Source of the DNA: Lutibacter sp. HS1-25
GTDB taxonomy: Bacteria; Bacteroidota; Bacteroidia; Flavobacteriales; Flavobacteriaceae
NCBI RefSeq assembly: GCF_004121075.1
Contig: NZ_RHLN01000002.1
Span: 116,826 to 180,825, forward strand
Direction of reading: 5' to 3'
Length of the DNA stretch: 64,000 nt
This document shows positions 61,668 to 64,000 of the stretch, piece after piece. The first letter of the stretch is position 1, and each line of letters begins with the position of its first letter. The position numbers and the translations under genes were made by a program. Below the pieces are notes generated by a model. The model was not told where the DNA came from. It saw nothing but the letters and a program-made list of their open reading frames with translations, and did not search any database.

Positions 61668-63140
61668 ATGCTTAAACAAATCACAATACTGCTTATTTTT
61701 TTAATTTCTTCCATAAAAATACATTCACAAACTGAAATTAGAGGAATTGTATTAGATGCTCAAAACAAAATGTCACTGCCCTATACAAACATTATTTTAA
61801 AAGCCCAAAACAGAGGTGTTATAAGTAATGAAAATGGCGATTATATTTTAAACCTTTCAAATGTTAAAAAAACAGATTCTGTTTGGTTTCAATATATTGG
61901 CTATACTACAAAAAAGTTAACCGTAAACGACCTGATTTTAAATTCGACCATACAGCTTCAACAAGATGTATTTGCAATGAATGAAGTCTTAATTCTTAAA
62001 TTAGTTGATGATCCAAAACAAATTATCAAGAAGGTTTTAGAAAATAAAGATAAAAACTATAGAATTGCCTCACCTCATAAAAATCAAATATTTATAAGAT
62101 CTCAATACAACACAAACCTTCCAAAATTTAATATTGATTTTGAAAAAAGTAATATAGAAGGACTTGATACTGAAATGATTGAAAATTTTGAAAAAAACAT
62201 TCCAAAACAATCTACTTCCTATACCGATTTTTTAGGCTATTTATATGTTGATAAAAATAATGATGAATTAGAAATAAAAATAGACCCTATTAAAACAGTT
62301 GCTTTAAAAGAAAAAGACATTGCAGAACTAGATAAAATTGAAAAACTATTTGACAGCTTATTTAAAAGTACTGGTGAAAAAGAATATTGGAAAATTAAAA
62401 GCGGCCTATTTGGACAAAAACTTGAAATTTCAGAAGATTTAAAAAATGATACTATAGAAAAAGATACTTGGAAATTAACCAATTTTAATAAACATGTAAA
62501 TCGAAAATTAAGTTACACCTCTTTTGAAGAAAAAAAACAATGGGAGTTTTTACATAAACCAAATAATTACAATTATAGCATTAAAGGACTTACCCATATT
62601 CATGGTGAAGATGTGTATATTATAGATTTTACGCCTCAAAAAAACGGTAAATACGAAGGACGCTTATACATAGCTGCAGCATCTTATGCTTTAATTAGAG
62701 CCGATTACAATTATGCTCCAAATAAAATTGGAAAGGATTTTAATTTATTGGGTATTGGTTTTACTGAAACAGAATTTTCCGGTTCTATTTATTTTGAAAA
62801 AACCAATTCTATTTACGAATTAAAATACTTTTCGACCAAATACATTACCGAAGTTATACTTGACAGAAAATTTTCACTTCAAAAAAAACAAAGCAAAATA
62901 TTGTTTGACAAAAATTTGAATGAAATAAAAGCCAAATTTAATATGACTGCACATAATGAAGCCATTTTATCTTATTTGGTTATTAAAAATGATGAAATTA
63001 CAAAATCAACTTTTAATAATTTTAAAGAGAAAGAAAAAATGAAAATTATTTATGTTGACCAATTTGATGAAAATTTATGGAAGGATTACGACATTATAGA
63101 ACCAACAAAACAAATGAAAACTTATAAAAAGTTAAACTAA
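61668..63140 (+). CDS. Exported protein with carboxypeptidase-regulatory-like domain
   Basis: 490 residues with a signal peptide ending at HSQ. Residues about 22-110 form the transthyretin-like carboxypeptidase-regulatory domain (TEIRGIVLDAQNKMSLPYTN, GVISNENGDYIL), as found in TonB-receptor and surface proteins of this phylum. The remainder (about 115-490) is a beta-rich region like DUF5686 and related outer-membrane-associated proteins (YNYSIKGLTHIHGEDVYIID, NKIGKDFNLLGIGFTETEF). No catalytic motif is seen. It may belong to cell-surface maintenance. Confidence 0.78.
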   Translation: MLKQITILLIFLISSIKIHSQTEIRGIVLDAQNKMSLPYTNIILKAQNRGVISNENGDYILNLSNVKKTDSVWFQYIGYTTKKLTVNDLILNSTIQLQQDVFAMNEVLILKLVDDPKQIIKKVLENKDKNYRIASPHKNQIFIRSQYNTNLPKFNIDFEKSNIEGLDTEMIENFEKNIPKQSTSYTDFLGYLYVDKNNDELEIKIDPIKTVALKEKDIAELDKIEKLFDSLFKSTGEKEYWKIKSGLFGQKLEISEDLKNDTIEKDTWKLTNFNKHVNRKLSYTSFEEKKQWEFLHKPNNYNYSIKGLTHIHGEDVYIIDFTPQKNGKYEGRLYIAAASYALIRADYNYAPNKIGKDFNLLGIGFTETEFSGSIYFEKTNSIYELKYFSTKYITEVILDRKFSLQKKQSKILFDKNLNEIKAKFNMTAHNEAILSYLVIKNDEITKSTFNNFKEKEKMKIIYVDQFDENLWKDYDIIEPTKQMKTYKKLN

Positions 63141-63247
63141 TCTTATCAATAAATTTGAACTGTTTCTAAAGTTGCATTTTTATGAATCTATATTCTATTC
63201 ATATAATTTTATGCTGATACATAAATTGTATTTCAAAAACTACTGAT

Positions 63248-63284
63248 AAAAAAAAACCCTCTCAAACTAGAAGTTTGTAGAGGG
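63248..63284 (-). terminator. Leftward rho-independent terminator
   Basis: CCCTCTCAAACT (63257-63268) pairs with AGTTTGTAGAGGG (63272-63284) with one bulged base. Nine A precede the stem on the plus strand, so a leftward transcript would end in a run of U. No minus-strand gene is visible upstream of it apart from the possible small RNA. Confidence 0.7.
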
Positions 63285-63335
63285 AAAATTGCTATGAAAA
63301 AGATGTAGGCCTAAAACCTACAGTGCAATATTAAT
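63248..63335 (-). ncRNA. Possible small RNA read leftward
   Basis: An approximate -7 element TTCGTTTG on the minus strand (63348-63341) and the 26-bp dyad at 63350 would start transcription near 63335. A second hairpin TGTAGG-N7-CCTACA lies at 63304-63322, and the terminator at 63248-63284 would close an RNA of about 88 bases. There is no good coding frame. The promoter match is imperfect, so this is a hypothesis. Confidence 0.4.
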
Positions 63336-63349
63336 GCATCCAAACGAAT

Positions 63350-63375
63350 CTATATGTAACATTTGTTACATATAG
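63350..63375. promoter_or_regulatory. Perfect 26-bp dyad with 2-base spacer
   Basis: CTATATGTAACA-TT-TGTTACATATAG has 12-bp exact arms. The inner TATGTAAC-ATTT-GTTACATA (63353-63372) matches the site at 33567-33586 in all arm bases but one. Its length and perfection argue for a protein-binding operator. Confidence 0.6.
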
Positions 63376-63580
63376 TGATTATTTTTTTAAAAAATAAAAA
63401 TACTGTAATTACACTTCAAATAAGGTCTATATTTTAGTCATATAAATTGTGATAAAAACAGAAATAACAATGCTTTAATCAAATTATTTACGATTCTTTT
63501 TAGCGTAATTTAAAAGGATCATTCTCAAAAGTTGTGTGTGAATTGAATTAAAATTATGATTTTTGTTTAAAAAATAAATT

Positions 63581-63934
63581 TTGGACAATTATCTAGACTT
63601 ACTAAAACTCATTCTCCCTGAGTTTTTAATCAACCACTTCTATCTGGTAAAGAACACCAAAAACGGTGAAGTAATGCATCTTTATTTTGAAGAGCGAAAT
63701 ATACCTCCAAAAGAGCAGGTTTCCAAAGTTCTAATAGCGCACGGTTTTCACAAAGAAGTAACAATCCAAGATTTTCCATTACGTGGAAACACGGTTTATC
63801 TACACATAAAACGACGTAGATGGCTGGACAAAACAACCAAGGAAGTTATTCAAAGAGATTGGAACTTAGTAGCACAGGGAACACGGATGACCACCGAGTT
63901 TGCTGCTTTTTTAAAAGAAATTAGTCAATACTAA
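63581..63934 (+). CDS. ISAon1 family transposase, N-terminal protein
   Basis: 117 residues with the family landmarks: LDLLKLILPEFLINHF, YFEERNIPPKE, GFHKEVTIQDFPLRGNTVYL, IKRRRWLDKTTKEVIQRDWN and AQGTRMTTEFAAFLKEISQY. It starts with TTG at 63581 since an in-frame stop precedes it. The following frame carries the catalytic part. The protein has the normal length of the first open frame of these elements. Confidence 0.88.
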   Translation: MDNYLDLLKLILPEFLINHFYLVKNTKNGEVMHLYFEERNIPPKEQVSKVLIAHGFHKEVTIQDFPLRGNTVYLHIKRRRWLDKTTKEVIQRDWNLVAQGTRMTTEFAAFLKEISQY

Positions 63935-63935
63935 G

Positions 63936-64000
63936 GCTTCTGATTGCCATACCATCGGCAGTTTCTATGGAGTTAATGGTAAAAAACTACAACGACAATA
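63936..64000 (+). CDS. ISAon1 family transposase, catalytic part (5' fragment)
   Basis: In the +1 frame relative to the first open frame the window end reads DCHTIGSFYGVNGKKLQRQ, the start of the second transposase frame of these elements. No ATG is visible before the edge, and the frame opens at 63915, so either a rare start or a shift from the first frame is used. Only the first residues are in view. Confidence 0.75.

Larger units (their letters stand above)
63516..64000 (+). mobile_element. ISAon1-type insertion sequence, left part
   Basis: The element is cut by the window edge. The likely left end begins GGATCATTCTCAAAAGTTGT at 63516, just upstream of the transposase gene. Two consecutive frames match the split transposase of ISAon1-type elements. 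Whether 63516 is the exact terminus, and the target duplication, cannot be tested without the right end. Confidence 0.6.

Overview
The window is AT-rich chromosomal DNA from a member of the Bacteroidota, almost certainly the family Flavobacteriaceae. Evidence: TAnnTTTG-type promoter elements, few Shine-Dalgarno sequences, a TonB receptor with an N-terminal carboxypeptidase-regulatory-like domain, a DUF5777 barrel protein, menaquinone genes, a fused HemC-HemD protein, and decayed low-complexity spacers of a kind common in that family. A Lutibacter-like facultative anaerobe would fit, but the genus is not established. No rRNA, tRNA or CRISPR was seen.

Layout. 0-3.2 kb: partial FMN reductase, acyl-CoA carboxylase beta subunit, YebC and a zinc-ribbon protein. 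3.2-11.7 kb (minus strand): menE, CPBP protease, menC, a SRPBCC protein, a metallo-hydrolase and menA, with a copper-type TonB receptor and a small Cys protein inserted. 11.7-16.8 kb (minus): an Fe-S/CCG protein and a membrane Fe-S protein, an MCE protein and an amidase. 17-30.5 kb: LptD, RidA, a pfkA-gap-mgsA glycolytic operon, a nucleotidyltransferase and TamB, TsaD, and a lipoyl E2. 30.5-37.4 kb: a respiratory island with a hexaheme lipoprotein, a monoheme lipoprotein, a DUF5777 barrel, a Tat-exported ferredoxin, an NrfD/HybB membrane protein, an anchored periplasmic protein and a cytochrome c. 37.4-48.3 kb: haem biosynthesis, with hemA-hemCD-hemB-hemL-hemE-hemN leftward and araC-hemH-hemJ rightward. 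48.3-53.8 kb: glycosyltransferase, recR, Na+ symporter, pdxH, SixA-like phosphatase and Ppx. 54-56.8 kb: a four-subunit 2-oxoacid:ferredoxin oxidoreductase. 56.8-63.1 kb: hydrolase, epimerase, NDH-2, nitronate monooxygenase and a carboxypeptidase-regulatory-like protein. The right end holds a structured intergenic region with a possible small RNA and the left end of an ISAon1-type insertion sequence.

How it fits together. Menaquinone synthesis, haem synthesis through oxygen-independent enzymes (HemN, HemJ), the cytochrome/NrfD island, copper import and an oxygen-sensitive ferredoxin oxidoreductase all point to respiration at low oxygen. Two of these operons carry FNR-like TGAT-N4-ATCA boxes at nearly the same distance from a TAnnTTTG-like element. 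A second dyad, TATGTAAC-N4-GTTACATA, links the NrfD operon with the putative small RNA. The island, which lacks any molybdopterin or other recognisable terminal catalytic subunit, is the best candidate for an undescribed electron-transfer system.
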